Shown here one piece after another: positions 26,547-34,775 of a stretch of DNA of 48,335 nucleotides (positions within the stretch are counted from its first letter, which is position 1; each line of letters opens with the position of its first letter). A program made the position numbers and the translations under genes. The stretch spans positions 1-48,335 of the forward strand of contig JALWKO010000041.1 in assembly GCA_027081405.1 (NCBI GenBank), in the 5' to 3' direction. Under the pieces are notes generated by a model, which did no database searches, was not told the origin of the DNA, and saw only the letters and a list, made by a program, of their open reading frames with translations. Source of the stretch: Campylobacteraceae bacterium (GTDB lineage: Bacteria; Campylobacterota; Campylobacteria; Campylobacterales; Sulfurovaceae).

Positions 26547-28649
26547 ATGGTCAAAAAGGTCGTAAGTGCCGCCATACTGACGGGAGGATTGAGCGTAGGA
26601 GCCGTAGCGGCATCGCTACCCAAGATCCATGCGCCCATCGCCGATATCGAGATCGACGGGATCGGAAATGCAGACAAGATCCTCGAATTCATCGGATTGA
26701 AAAAGGGCCAACCCTATTCGCCCGCCAAAATCCGACGGGCAAAAGCAAAGCTTCTCAAAGTCCTCGAAGCGCAGGGATACAAAGGGAGTACCGTCAAAGT
26801 CGACGTCAAAAAAGAATCCGACGGCGTCGATGTCACATTCGACGTGGACAAAGGGGAACAAACCAAAATCGAAGCGGTCCGTTTCGTCGGAAACAAGCAA
26901 GTCTCCGATGAGGATCTGGAAAAGACCCTCGTCAACAAAAAAGGCTCCTGGCTGAGCTGGGTCCCCATCATCGGCGACGGCGCGGGCAAAATGGTCCCCG
27001 CCCAACTCCCCCTCGATCAAATGCGCATCCGCGAAGCCTATTTGGAGCGAGGATACCTCGACGCCAAGGTCTCCAAACCCAAAGTGCAAATCGACAAAAA
27101 AACCCACGAGGCGATCATCACCTATACGATCCATGAAGGGAAACCCTACAAAGTCGCTTCGGTCAAGATCCTGGGCAAGGTTCCCGGATTCGATCCCAAA
27201 GCGTTCATCGCCCAAGAACATCTCAAACCGGGAGAAACCTTCGATGTGCGAAAACTGCGCAAGGATCTGCGCGACCTGCATGTCCAAATCGGAGATCTGG
27301 GATACGCCTATGCCCAAATCCGACCCGGATTTCGAAAAGATTCCCGCAAACACACCCTCTCGGTCGCATACCGGATCGATACCGGTAAAAAGGTATACAT
27401 CAACGACGTGATCATCACGGGAAACACCAAAACACTCGATCACGTCATCCGACGCTACGTCCTCCTCTCACCGGGAGACCCTTTCCGCTATACCGATTTG
27501 CAGGAAACAAAAAAAGAGCTGCAACGTACCGGGTTCTTCGACAAAGTGGTCGTCAAGCCGCAACGGGTCAGCGCCACCAAAATGAATCTCGTCATCCAGG
27601 TCGACGAAGCCCAAACCGGGATGATCTCCGGCGGTATCGGATATGGAAGTTATGACGGGTTCATGATCGACGGAAAGGTCTCGGAGAAAAACCTCTTCGG
27701 CACCGGCATCGCCGGATCGTTGTCTCTGGGATACGGACAAAAGTCCCATGACTTCTCCCTCTCGATCACCGATCCGCGCGTTTTTGACAGTCTCTATAGC
27801 GTGTCGTTCGGAGTTTATGACCAACGCAACAAATACAAATACGACAATGCCGACGACAACACTTCCGACTACACCGTCTCCCGTCGGGGAGGTTGGTTTA
27901 CGATCGGACGAAAAATCGGTCTTTATACCCATGTATCGGTAGGGTACAACTATTCAGATGTCGATTATCACGATTATATCCGGCCGGCAGACATCGAGCC
28001 GCGCTATTACGAGTCGTACAAAAAATCCTCCCTCGTCGGATCGATCACGTTCGACAACACCGACGACTATTATGTCCCCCGAGAAGGTATCTACGCCAAA
28101 CTGAGCCTCGAATACGCCGGATTGGGCGGAGATGCCGAATTCTGGAGAGCGGATGGAAAATTCGCCGCGTTTTATGGATTGCAAGACGCGATCGACTACG
28201 ATCTGATTTTGCGCTACAAAATGCATGTAGGCTATATGAACGACGACGGATTCACCCCGATGGCGGAACTCTATACGCTCGGCGGCTCGCGTGACGGCGT
28301 ACGGGGCTTTTCTCCCGGTTCGATCGCACCGCGTTATACCGATTCCAACGGCCACCGATACATTGCAGGCGGAAACGAAATTTTCGTCAACTCCATCGAA
28401 GCGAGTATTCCGATGGATATGGTTACACACGGTATGCGGCTTACCGGATTTGTCGATTACGGGATGATCCGAAACACCATCTATTCGGATCTGGACGACA
28501 AAGGATGGATCAAACGGGCCTCGGTGGGAGCACAGATCGAATGGCGTTCTCCCTTTGGTCCGATCAACCTCGTCTTCGCCACTCCGATCAACAAAAAGAA
28601 AGGAGACGACACCGCCGTCTTCGAGTTCACGATGGGCGGGAAATTCTAA
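26547..28649 (+). CDS. bamA: outer-membrane beta-barrel assembly protein BamA
   Basis: 700 residues. A Sec signal peptide (MVKKVVSAAILTGGLSVGAVAA) is followed by POTRA repeats in the periplasm; four are evident (about 30-90, 95-180, 185-265, 270-345). A 16-strand barrel begins near 355 and contains the conserved GVRGF motif of barrel strand/loop 6, ending in GGKF with the C-terminal Phe expected of outer-membrane proteins. The start ATG at 26547 has AAGGGGA five bases upstream; a TTG 18 bases earlier is less likely. Its partner lipoprotein BamD is at 11908-12564. Confidence 0.97.
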   Translation: MVKKVVSAAILTGGLSVGAVAASLPKIHAPIADIEIDGIGNADKILEFIGLKKGQPYSPAKIRRAKAKLLKVLEAQGYKGSTVKVDVKKESDGVDVTFDVDKGEQTKIEAVRFVGNKQVSDEDLEKTLVNKKGSWLSWVPIIGDGAGKMVPAQLPLDQMRIREAYLERGYLDAKVSKPKVQIDKKTHEAIITYTIHEGKPYKVASVKILGKVPGFDPKAFIAQEHLKPGETFDVRKLRKDLRDLHVQIGDLGYAYAQIRPGFRKDSRKHTLSVAYRIDTGKKVYINDVIITGNTKTLDHVIRRYVLLSPGDPFRYTDLQETKKELQRTGFFDKVVVKPQRVSATKMNLVIQVDEAQTGMISGGIGYGSYDGFMIDGKVSEKNLFGTGIAGSLSLGYGQKSHDFSLSITDPRVFDSLYSVSFGVYDQRNKYKYDNADDNTSDYTVSRRGGWFTIGRKIGLYTHVSVGYNYSDVDYHDYIRPADIEPRYYESYKKSSLVGSITFDNTDDYYVPREGIYAKLSLEYAGLGGDAEFWRADGKFAAFYGLQDAIDYDLILRYKMHVGYMNDDGFTPMAELYTLGGSRDGVRGFSPGSIAPRYTDSNGHRYIAGGNEIFVNSIEASIPMDMVTHGMRLTGFVDYGMIRNTIYSDLDDKGWIKRASVGAQIEWRSPFGPINLVFATPINKKKGDDTAVFEFTMGGKF

Positions 28650-28667
28650 GCGCCCCTTCTCCCCTTG

Positions 28668-28687
28668 CGACGGACAACGCTCCGTCG
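28668..28687. terminator. hairpin between convergent bamA and ppx
   Basis: CGACGGA (28668-28674) and TCCGTCG (28681-28687) form a perfect 7-bp stem in the 59-bp gap between the two stops. No T-run on either side, so the role as a bidirectional terminator is only likely. Confidence 0.4.
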
Positions 28688-28708
28688 GTCAAACGCTCCG
28701 ACGATACC

Positions 28709-30214
28709 TTATTTCTCGTCTGGATCGACGGTGTTTCCGACACTCTCACAACCGTCTATGAGACGAATCGCAAAGCGATCCGGTTTTTCCATCGCATCGA
28801 TCGCTTCATGGGCCAGATAGAGCGGACGATCGCTCCGTATGGTCAAGCCTTCGGCATCGTCCCATTCACATTCGATCGTCGCCTCGGAAGAATTTTCGTA
28901 CAGGATCAACGTCAAGGTATAGATGAAACAAAGCCATTTGAGTGCTTTTTTGGACGGAAGCAGCGATTTGTACTTCTTGTACAGCGGCTTGTAATAGAGT
29001 GTATCGCCTTTGGAGCGGAGCAAAAAGGCGATCAGCACCATCTCTTCGTGGGAGAAGCCATAGTTGAGTTCCTGGGATGCGATATAAAAGGCATGCTGAT
29101 GCTCTTTGTAAATCGTCAGCATCTTCCCGATATTGCACAAATCGAGTGCCTGCAAAAAGCACTTGCGATACGCCACGCCGAATCGGGCTTCGAAAAGCTC
29201 GTACAATCGTGCTCCGACGCGACGCCGATTCCCTTCCGGCAGTGCGAGAAAATCGAAACGATCCTTGATGCTTCGGATACTGGGGTTGATTCCGGGAGGG
29301 AAGCGGTGGCGATCGTTGCGCAGCAAATCGTTGAGGAATACCCCTTCGCGCACCCCCACCCCGCTGGTGATCACCGTTTCGGCACCCAGATGGCGCAAGA
29401 TCTCCAGAAAAATGAGCGCCCCCTCCCGAATCGTATCGGCACGCCCTTTTTTGATCCCCAGTTCGCGTAGTTTTTCCATAGGTGCGTGGATAATTTTTTT
29501 GAAAAAAGGCTTCTCCTCTTCGATTCGATAGGTAAACGCATGGATTTTGTCAAAGGGGTAGTCGTTTTTCATGATGACGGCACGCGAAAGCGCCCGCGCC
29601 GTCCCTCCGATCGCGACCGCCCGTGATTGACGAAACGATTCGGGAATAGGCTGGAGCCTGTCTCGGATATAGCACTTCGCATCCTCGATCGATGCCCCTC
29701 GATCGGTAAAAAGCTCCTTGATCCGAACCGTCCCCAGATTGAGGGATATCGTCTGAAGCACGCGACCGTCGCGCAAAAGCGCCATATCGGCGGAACCGCC
29801 TCCGATATCGATCGTCACTCCGTCGCGGACCGGAAGCAGATTCGCCGCGGCGATCGCACCGAAAAACGCCTCTTTTTCTCCGGAAATGACTTTGATGTCG
29901 ATACCCAGTTTCCGACGAACCAACGAAACAAATTCGCTACGATTGGGTGCGTCTCGTAGCGCCGATGTAGCGACGCAATGAACTTTTCGGACTTTGTATT
30001 CGCGGATGGTATGGGAAAAAGATTGCAACGCCCCAAACGCCCTGCGGATCCCGGCGGGCTGCAATTCACCGCCGCGCTCGTAGGCCCCTTCACCGATACG
30101 AACACGGCTTTTTTGTTGGCAGATGAGATGAAAGCCGTATCGACTGGTGCGCTGATAGATCACCAAGCGGGCCGAGTTGGAGCCGATATCGATGACGGCG
30201 ATCCGTTTTGGCAT
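28709..30214 (-). CDS. Ppx/GppA family exopolyphosphatase / pppGpp phosphatase
   Basis: 501 residues. An actin-like ATPase fold with phosphate-binding loops DIGSNSARLVIY (9-20) and DIGGGSADMALL (about 140-151), and the Ppx/GppA core motif near AIGGTARAL. The C-terminal helical HD-like region (about 320-500) matches the longer family members. It hydrolyses polyphosphate and/or pppGpp, linking phosphate storage to the stringent response; the substrate cannot be told from sequence. It lies five bases after the ferredoxin gene, so both are one operon, and the order ppx - ferredoxin - regulator - folB resembles Campylobacter. Confidence 0.92.
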   Translation of the reverse strand: MPKRIAVIDIGSNSARLVIYQRTSRYGFHLICQQKSRVRIGEGAYERGGELQPAGIRRAFGALQSFSHTIREYKVRKVHCVATSALRDAPNRSEFVSLVRRKLGIDIKVISGEKEAFFGAIAAANLLPVRDGVTIDIGGGSADMALLRDGRVLQTISLNLGTVRIKELFTDRGASIEDAKCYIRDRLQPIPESFRQSRAVAIGGTARALSRAVIMKNDYPFDKIHAFTYRIEEEKPFFKKIIHAPMEKLRELGIKKGRADTIREGALIFLEILRHLGAETVITSGVGVREGVFLNDLLRNDRHRFPPGINPSIRSIKDRFDFLALPEGNRRRVGARLYELFEARFGVAYRKCFLQALDLCNIGKMLTIYKEHQHAFYIASQELNYGFSHEEMVLIAFLLRSKGDTLYYKPLYKKYKSLLPSKKALKWLCFIYTLTLILYENSSEATIECEWDDAEGLTIRSDRPLYLAHEAIDAMEKPDRFAIRLIDGCESVGNTVDPDEK

Positions 30215-30219
30215 CGGGA

Positions 30220-30471
30220 TCAGGACTCTTCTTGGAGCTTTTCAAATTTGAATTTCAGTTCTTCGACACTTTCGACGTTGTCGGGATCGGGAATGATGCA
30301 ATCGACCGGGCAGACGGCGATACATTGGGGTTCATCGAAAAAGCCCACACATTCCGTACATCGGTCGGGATCGATCACATAGATCGGATCGTTCTCTTCG
30401 ATCGCTTCGCTGGGGCACTCCTCCCGGCATGCGTCGCACGCGATGCACTCGTCGGTAATCAACAGAGCCAT
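30220..30471 (-). CDS. 2[4Fe-4S] ferredoxin, YfhL-like
   Basis: 83 residues. Two cysteine motifs: C-x2-C-x2-C-x3-C (CIACDACREEC) near 9-19 and CTEC-x8-C-x3-C (CTECVGFFDEPQCIAVCPVDC) near 39-58, with the insertion between the second and third cysteine typical of the YfhL/Allochromatium ferredoxin group. A soluble low-potential electron carrier. The ATG at 30471 is chosen because GAGG lies six bases upstream; a GTG two codons earlier overlaps that site. It is upstream of ppx in one operon, and its redox partner is unknown. Confidence 0.93.
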   Translation of the reverse strand: MALLITDECIACDACREECPSEAIEENDPIYVIDPDRCTECVGFFDEPQCIAVCPVDCIIPDPDNVESVEELKFKFEKLQEES

Positions 30472-30531
30472 TCTCACCCTCTTCTCAAAATTTTGATTCC
30501 GTGTTATAGCTTAACCTAGCTTATATGAATG

Positions 30532-31839
30532 TTAACCCTCGGAAACTTTCCGGATGGGGATCGAAACCCGGGCGATCGTCCCCAAAGAACCGTCCTTTCG
30601 ACGGTGGATTCGGATCTTTCCCCCCAAGGCATCAACCGCCGTTTTGACCAAAAAAAGCCCCAACCCCGTGCCGGGAGAATCCTTTTGTCGTGCGAATGGG
30701 GCGAATACGTCGATCGATTCGTCAATCCCCGGCCCTTCGTCGAGAACTTCAAAAAGCAATCGATCTCCCTCGCGATCGAGCCGAACCTGCAACACTCCTC
30801 CCTTCGGCGTGTATCGGAGTGCGTTTTGGACCAGGTTTTGAACGATCTGGATCACCAACAGCGGCGGAAGAGAAACAAAAAGAGAATCAATCGCATATTC
30901 GGCTTCGATACGCTTTCCGTCCCGCTCCGCTAGCATCTCGAAATCGGCCATCTTGGAGCGTATGAGCTCGACGATGTCGAAGATCTCCCCACCGTCAAGC
31001 TGCGCCCCTTCCGCCCTTCCGAATTCAAGCATACTTCCGATCATCCGATCCATCCGATCGATCGACTCTTCGTTTTCCCGCAAAGCACCGTGGAGCGTCT
31101 CCATGTCGGAGTTTTTGCGCATCCGCGCCAACTGAGAACGGGTTTTCATCACCGCCAGCGGAGTTTTGAGCTCGTGCGCGATGCCGACAAAGAGCTCTTT
31201 GTGGTATTGTAAGTGCCCCGAAATCCGCTGGATCAGCCGGTTGATCGATTCTCCAAGCGAGCGGAATTCTTCCGGCATCTCATCCAGCCCAATCGCTTCG
31301 AGTCGGCGCTCGTCCATTGTCGTCAATTTACTGGACAGATACGCGATCGGCGACAACAGCATCTGCGAAAGGAAAAACGCGTACAAAACGATGAAACCCA
31401 TCGCAAGTAAATTGACCGTCAATATCGCGCGTAGGACATTATGCAGCATCGCCATTTGCTGACTCACATCCTGCCGTACGACCAAATACCACCCGGAAAT
31501 GTTTAGCGGCTCATACAGCGCCAACAGCGTCCGATCCCCGTCCTCGATCGTTTTGATTTTTTCACGTAGCCAGTCGTTTTTCAAAACAGCCAACGACGCG
31601 ACGATCTTTCGATGGGGGGAGGTGCGTTTACGTTTTTCCAAAATCCGCTGGAGGATATACGGGTCGCGACTCTTGTGGAGCAACTGCATCGCCTCGGCTC
31701 GCAAGGACAAGATCGTCTCTTGACGGATGGAATAACTGATGTACCGATAGAGAATCAACGAAAACAAAAGCAGCAACACCGCCATTCCGACGGTGAGCTT
31801 ATAAAGAAAAATTCGTCTTAGGCTTTTTGGGGGAAGCAA
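30532..31839 (-). CDS. sensor histidine kinase paired with the CosR/HsrA-type regulator
   Basis: 435 residues, inner membrane. Two transmembrane helices (about 13-31 and 138-158) flank a periplasmic sensor of about 105 residues. There follow a HAMP-like linker, a dimerisation domain with His222 (AHELKTPLA), and a HATPase domain (NLVQNALRYT, DEGPGI, GTGLGLFLVK). The likely start is TTG at 31839, inside the end of the regulator gene, with GAGG nine bases upstream; a later Met would cut the first helix. The 22-base overlap implies coupled translation. Campylobacter and Helicobacter lack a kinase here. Confidence 0.9.
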   Translation of the reverse strand: MLPPKSLRRIFLYKLTVGMAVLLLLFSLILYRYISYSIRQETILSLRAEAMQLLHKSRDPYILQRILEKRKRTSPHRKIVASLAVLKNDWLREKIKTIEDGDRTLLALYEPLNISGWYLVVRQDVSQQMAMLHNVLRAILTVNLLAMGFIVLYAFFLSQMLLSPIAYLSSKLTTMDERRLEAIGLDEMPEEFRSLGESINRLIQRISGHLQYHKELFVGIAHELKTPLAVMKTRSQLARMRKNSDMETLHGALRENEESIDRMDRMIGSMLEFGRAEGAQLDGGEIFDIVELIRSKMADFEMLAERDGKRIEAEYAIDSLFVSLPPLLVIQIVQNLVQNALRYTPKGGVLQVRLDREGDRLLFEVLDEGPGIDESIDVFAPFARQKDSPGTGLGLFLVKTAVDALGGKIRIHRRKDGSLGTIARVSIPIRKVSEG

Positions 31840-32489
31840 AAACGGTATCCTCGACGGCGAACGGTCTCGATCGTCGTGATTCCGAGCGGTTTATCCATTT
31901 TTTGTCGGATCTGGTTGATCGCCACTTCGATGACGTTGGGGGTGACCATCTCGGGCTCTTCCCAGATCGCATCGAGAAGCTGCTCTTTGGAGACGATCTG
32001 GTCTTTGTGCATCGCCAGGTGCGTGAGCACCTCAAAGGGTTTCCCTTTGAGTTCGATCGATTCCCCTTTGTAAATGATCTTCTCTTCTTCGGGATTGATG
32101 ATGAGATCTTCGATTTCGATGATGTTGCTCCCGCCGTAGCGGAGTTTGGCTTCGATCCGGAGCTGGAGGATTTCGTAATCAAACGGCTTGCGGATATAAT
32201 CGTCCGCACCTGCCCGAAGCGCGGCGATTTCACTCTCCTTGTCGTCCCGGGCCGATACGACGATCACGGCGGTTTTGGGGCGTTTCTCCTTGATCTCGGG
32301 AATGAGATCGATTCCATCCCCGTCGGGAAGCATCCAATCAAGCAAAACCAGATCGTAGTTGCGGATATCCAGATAATAGCGACCGTCGGCCAGGCTTTCG
32401 GCCACGTCATTTTGGTACCCGAACTCTTTGAGCACTTCGGAGAGCATCCGATTCATCGTCATTTCATCTTCGATGATCAAAATCCGCAT
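31818..32489 (-). CDS. cosR: OmpR-type response regulator, CosR/HsrA (HP1043) homologue with intact receiver
   Basis: 223 residues. The DNA-binding half (about 120-223) is nearly the sequence I recall for Helicobacter HP1043/HsrA, including KGKPFEVLTHLAMHKDQIVS and VIEVAINQIRQKMDKPLG, ending RRRGYRFCFP. In contrast to that orphan regulator, whose receiver lacks the phosphorylation site, this receiver keeps the acidic pair Glu7/Asp8, phospho-acceptor Asp51 (LLDWMLPDGDG), Ser in VVSARDD and Lys in RKPF. In Campylobacter and Helicobacter the homologue is essential and controls oxidative stress and central metabolism. It has its own promoter and a matching box just downstream of the -10. Confidence 0.92.
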   Translation of the reverse strand: MRILIIEDEMTMNRMLSEVLKEFGYQNDVAESLADGRYYLDIRNYDLVLLDWMLPDGDGIDLIPEIKEKRPKTAVIVVSARDDKESEIAALRAGADDYIRKPFDYEILQLRIEAKLRYGGSNIIEIEDLIINPEEEKIIYKGESIELKGKPFEVLTHLAMHKDQIVSKEQLLDAIWEEPEMVTPNVIEVAINQIRQKMDKPLGITTIETVRRRGYRFCFPQKA

Positions 32490-32510
32490 CGCATTCGCCC
32501 CTCTCTTGGG

Positions 32511-32527
32511 TTTAAGTTTCGCTTAAT
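32511..32527 (+). promoter_or_regulatory. CosR/HsrA-like autoregulatory box
   Basis: TTTAAG-TTTCG-CTTAAT on the plus strand. It matches the TTTAAG-N5-TTTAAG pattern in the first half completely and in four of six bases of the second. It overlaps the end of the -10 box of the regulator's own promoter, the expected place for negative autoregulation. Confidence 0.45.
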
Positions 32528-32553
32528 TATAGCAGAATTCGTATCGGGTGCAA
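32526..32553 (-). promoter_or_regulatory. sigma70 promoter of the cosR-like gene
   Basis: On the minus strand TTGCAC (32548-32553), a 16-base spacer, then TATAAT (32526-32531), with TGC before the -10 making it an extended -10 as well. The start is near 32519, about 30 bases before the ATG. It lies within the end of folB and the following gap. Confidence 0.75.
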
Positions 32554-32557
32554 GAGC

Positions 32558-32893
32558 TTAGAGAAAACTTTTTTCACGCGTGACGCCGACAATGCACTCA
32601 CACAATATATCCGGTTTCCAAATCGTGATTTCGATCTTCTCAAGACCTTCGAAGCGCTCTGAGAACGCCTGGATCAAATCTTCCAGCGCATCTTCGATCA
32701 GCCCGTATTTGCCGTTTTGCAACATCGTACGGATCAGATCCACCGCTTCGACATAATCGAGATATTTCCCTTTTGCATAACGGTAGTCGATCAGCGCATC
32801 CACTTCCACGCTCTGAACTTGCGTCCGCTCCTGGGGCAAAATTCCGATCACCGTTTCGAAACGGAGTTTTTCGATCCGTATCTGCATACTCAT
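32558..32893 (-). CDS. folB: dihydroneopterin aldolase
   Basis: 111 residues, a short tunnel-fold enzyme. It splits 7,8-dihydroneopterin to 6-hydroxymethyl-dihydropterin and glycolaldehyde in folate synthesis. Family features: IGILPQERTQVQSVEVDALIDY near the N-terminus (conserved Glu after the Q-rich turn), a Lys in ITIWKP near the C-terminus. The ATG overlaps the plsY stop (ATGA), so the two genes are translationally coupled; a second ATG two codons later is also possible. Confidence 0.88.
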   Translation of the reverse strand: MSMQIRIEKLRFETVIGILPQERTQVQSVEVDALIDYRYAKGKYLDYVEAVDLIRTMLQNGKYGLIEDALEDLIQAFSERFEGLEKIEITIWKPDILCECIVGVTREKSFL

Positions 32894-33507
32894 ACGACCG
32901 GCCGTTCTTCACGAGTCACGAGACGAACGATATTGGGGAGATGTTTGTACAACACCGTCAAAGCGATCACCCACAGCGGAGCGTGCGTACCGATCCCGTC
33001 CAATCCTTTCGGATAGATCCAATACGCCGCGACCATCAGGACGACCAGTGCCGACAACGAAGAGAGCGAAGAGATCCGTATCGTTTTTGCCGCGACGGCC
33101 CAAACACCCAGGGCGATCAACGTCGGAATCGGAAGCAAGACGAGCAGCACTCCAAAGCCCGTGGCGATCCCTTTCCCCCCTTCGAAGCCGAGAAAAATAC
33201 TGAAGCAGTGCCCCCATACGGCCAAAACGGCAATCGTCCACAGCACACCGCTCTCCACCCCCAACGCTTTGGCCACAAGGAGGACGATCGCACCTTTGAG
33301 TGCGTCGAGGACAAGCGTAGCCGCTCCGAGCTTTTTGGCCAGCGACGGATCGCGGGTCTTGAGCACCCGCATGACGTTGGTAGCGCCGATATTGCCGCTT
33401 CCTTCTTCTTTGACATTGACTCCGCCGAAATACTTGGCCAGAAGATAGCCAAACGGGATACTGCCAATGAGATACGCAGCGATATACAAAACGAGATTGA
33501 GATTCAC
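32890..33507 (-). CDS. plsY: glycerol-3-phosphate acyltransferase PlsY
   Basis: 205 residues, inner membrane with about five transmembrane helices. It transfers the acyl group of acyl-phosphate to glycerol-3-phosphate, the first step of phospholipid synthesis. The three PlsY loops are seen: GSIPFGYLLAKYFGGVNV with SGNIGATN, then HCFSIFLGFEGGKGIATG, and a C-terminal HLPNIVRLVTREE. The ATG has AAGGAG eight bases upstream. A TACAAT -10 candidate (33537-33542) lies about 30 bases before it. Confidence 0.95.
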   Translation of the reverse strand: MNLNLVLYIAAYLIGSIPFGYLLAKYFGGVNVKEEGSGNIGATNVMRVLKTRDPSLAKKLGAATLVLDALKGAIVLLVAKALGVESGVLWTIAVLAVWGHCFSIFLGFEGGKGIATGFGVLLVLLPIPTLIALGVWAVAAKTIRISSLSSLSALVVLMVAAYWIYPKGLDGIGTHAPLWVIALTVLYKHLPNIVRLVTREERPVV

Positions 33508-33607
33508 CGATACTCCTTATCGTCCCTTTGTGGCGCATTGTAGCGAATTTCCCTCTCCTTATCACCGCACCATGTAACTCCCTCAATTTTTTAGAGCCAG
33601 ACGTGGT

Positions 33608-33677
33608 GCGATGTGTGCAAAAACATGCGAAGGACTCCCCGTAGGGAATTCGAACACTTTGTTTGTGCACAGATCGC
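33608..33677. repeat. 70-base long inverted repeat in the plsY/phyH divergent gap
   Basis: Arms at 33608-33624 and 33661-33677 pair over 17 bases with only two mismatches (GCGATGTGTGCAAAAAC against GTTTGTGCACAGATCGC). The 36-base interior holds a small TCCC-CGTA-GGGA stem. No gene overlaps it. It could be a structured RNA, a remnant of a small mobile repeat, or a binding site. Confidence 0.55.
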
Positions 33678-33727
33678 CGCGTATCGCTCTGCTTGAAGAA
33701 TCCAACAATTTCGTCCATATGCCGCGG

Positions 33728-33736
33728 TGATATAAT
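33728..33736 (+). promoter_or_regulatory. extended -10 promoter of the PhyH-type gene
   Basis: TG-A-TATAAT with TATAAT at 33731-33736, 27 bases before the ATG; AAAGG lies in the leader. No convincing -35. Confidence 0.55.
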
Positions 33737-33763
33737 GTAGACGAAAATCTCCAAAGGCTATCC

Positions 33764-34522
33764 ATGACTGCACTCGATCCCATCCGTTTTCCAGAATGGA
33801 AACGGCAATTCGACGAAAAGGGCTTTGTCTTGTTGCGAAATGTCGTCGATCCCCGCCGGGTCGCCATGATCCGGGATGCGGCAATGCTCCATCTGAAGTA
33901 CCGGATCCCCCCCTACGAACTCGAATCGGAATATATCGGAGACGAAAGCGAAGCCTACCGCCGGACGATCCGCCGTCTGCGGCAGGCCTACGACCGGGAC
34001 CGGATTTTTCGGGAATGGATGGAGGACCCCTCCCTTACCCCGATGCTCCAGGCTCTGCTGGGAGAACGCCCCGTCCTCGTCCTGGCCCACCACAACTCGA
34101 TCATGACCAAGATGCCCCACTCCAGCACCCCCACCCACTGGCACCGGGATCTGCGGTACTGGCATTACGAAACCGACAATCTGCTGAGCGTCTGGCTGGC
34201 GCTGGGGGAGGAGAACGAACGCAACGGGGTACTGGAGTTCATCCCCGGAAGCCACCGGATGGATCTGAAGCCCGATCGTTTCGACGAACGGCTCTTTTTC
34301 CGGGAAGATCTGGATGCGAACCGAGCCCTGATCCGGCGGCGGGTCCGGCACGACCTGGAGGCGGGGGATCTGATCTTCTTCCACGCGGCTCTGCTCCATC
34401 GCGCCGCGAAAAACACCACCGACCACCCCAAAATCTCGTTCGTCTACACCGTCCGCGGCATCTCCAACAAACCGATCGTCGGAACCCGCTCGGATGCCTT
34501 CGGAGAACGATTGCTCGGATAG
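33764..34522 (+). CDS. PhyH-family Fe(II)/2-oxoglutarate dioxygenase
   Basis: 252 residues, a double-stranded beta-helix hydroxylase of the phytanoyl-CoA dioxygenase family. The metal triad is visible: His127-x-Asp129 in HWHRDL and distal His212 in ALLHRAAKN; the segment VLEFIPGSHRM (about 156-166) is typical for the fold. It should bind Fe(II) and 2-oxoglutarate and hydroxylate an unknown small molecule; members act on phytanoyl-CoA, ectoine and natural products. The ATG has AAAGG seven bases upstream. It stands alone, so the context gives no substrate. Confidence 0.85.
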   Translation: MTALDPIRFPEWKRQFDEKGFVLLRNVVDPRRVAMIRDAAMLHLKYRIPPYELESEYIGDESEAYRRTIRRLRQAYDRDRIFREWMEDPSLTPMLQALLGERPVLVLAHHNSIMTKMPHSSTPTHWHRDLRYWHYETDNLLSVWLALGEENERNGVLEFIPGSHRMDLKPDRFDERLFFREDLDANRALIRRRVRHDLEAGDLIFFHAALLHRAAKNTTDHPKISFVYTVRGISNKPIVGTRSDAFGERLLG

Positions 34523-34549
34523 TACGGACGTTCGGATCTCACGTCGCAA

Positions 34550-34775
34550 GTCGCAAGGAGTGTTTCCTTCGGAAACGTCATTCGTCATTGGTCACTAGTC
34601 ATTGGGCAGGGCTTTCGCCCTGCATTGCAGGACTAAAGTCCCGCCTTCTATTGATCGCATCACGAAGTGACGCCCCGCAATCCAAAATTCAAAATCCAAA
34701 ATCCATCATCAAACCGCGCCGCCACGCGACGCCCCCTCACTCTTCACTCCTCACTCCTCACTCTTTACTCTCCGT
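34550..34775. repeat. intergenic mosaic of 7-bp tandem repeats, locus 2
   Basis: Plus-strand order: GTCGCAA twice (about 34544-34557); hairpin GTTTCC-TTC-GGAAAC at 34562-34576; heptamers CATTCGT/CATTGGT/CACTAGT (about 34579-34606); hairpin GCAGGGC-TTTC-GCCCTGC (about 34606-34623) and GGACT-AAA-GTCC; heptamers of type AAATCCA (about 34678-34706); GC-rich CAAACCGCGCC; heptamers of type CACTCCT to about 34770. Same architecture as 12637-12847. The last heptamers reach into the 3' end of the DUF2231 gene and supply its stop codon. Confidence 0.75.

Noticed and set aside
33630-33670. tRNA-like T-arm (GTTCGAATTCC on the minus strand)
   Set aside because: The flanking bases do not form the T stem, and no acceptor or anticodon arm can be built.
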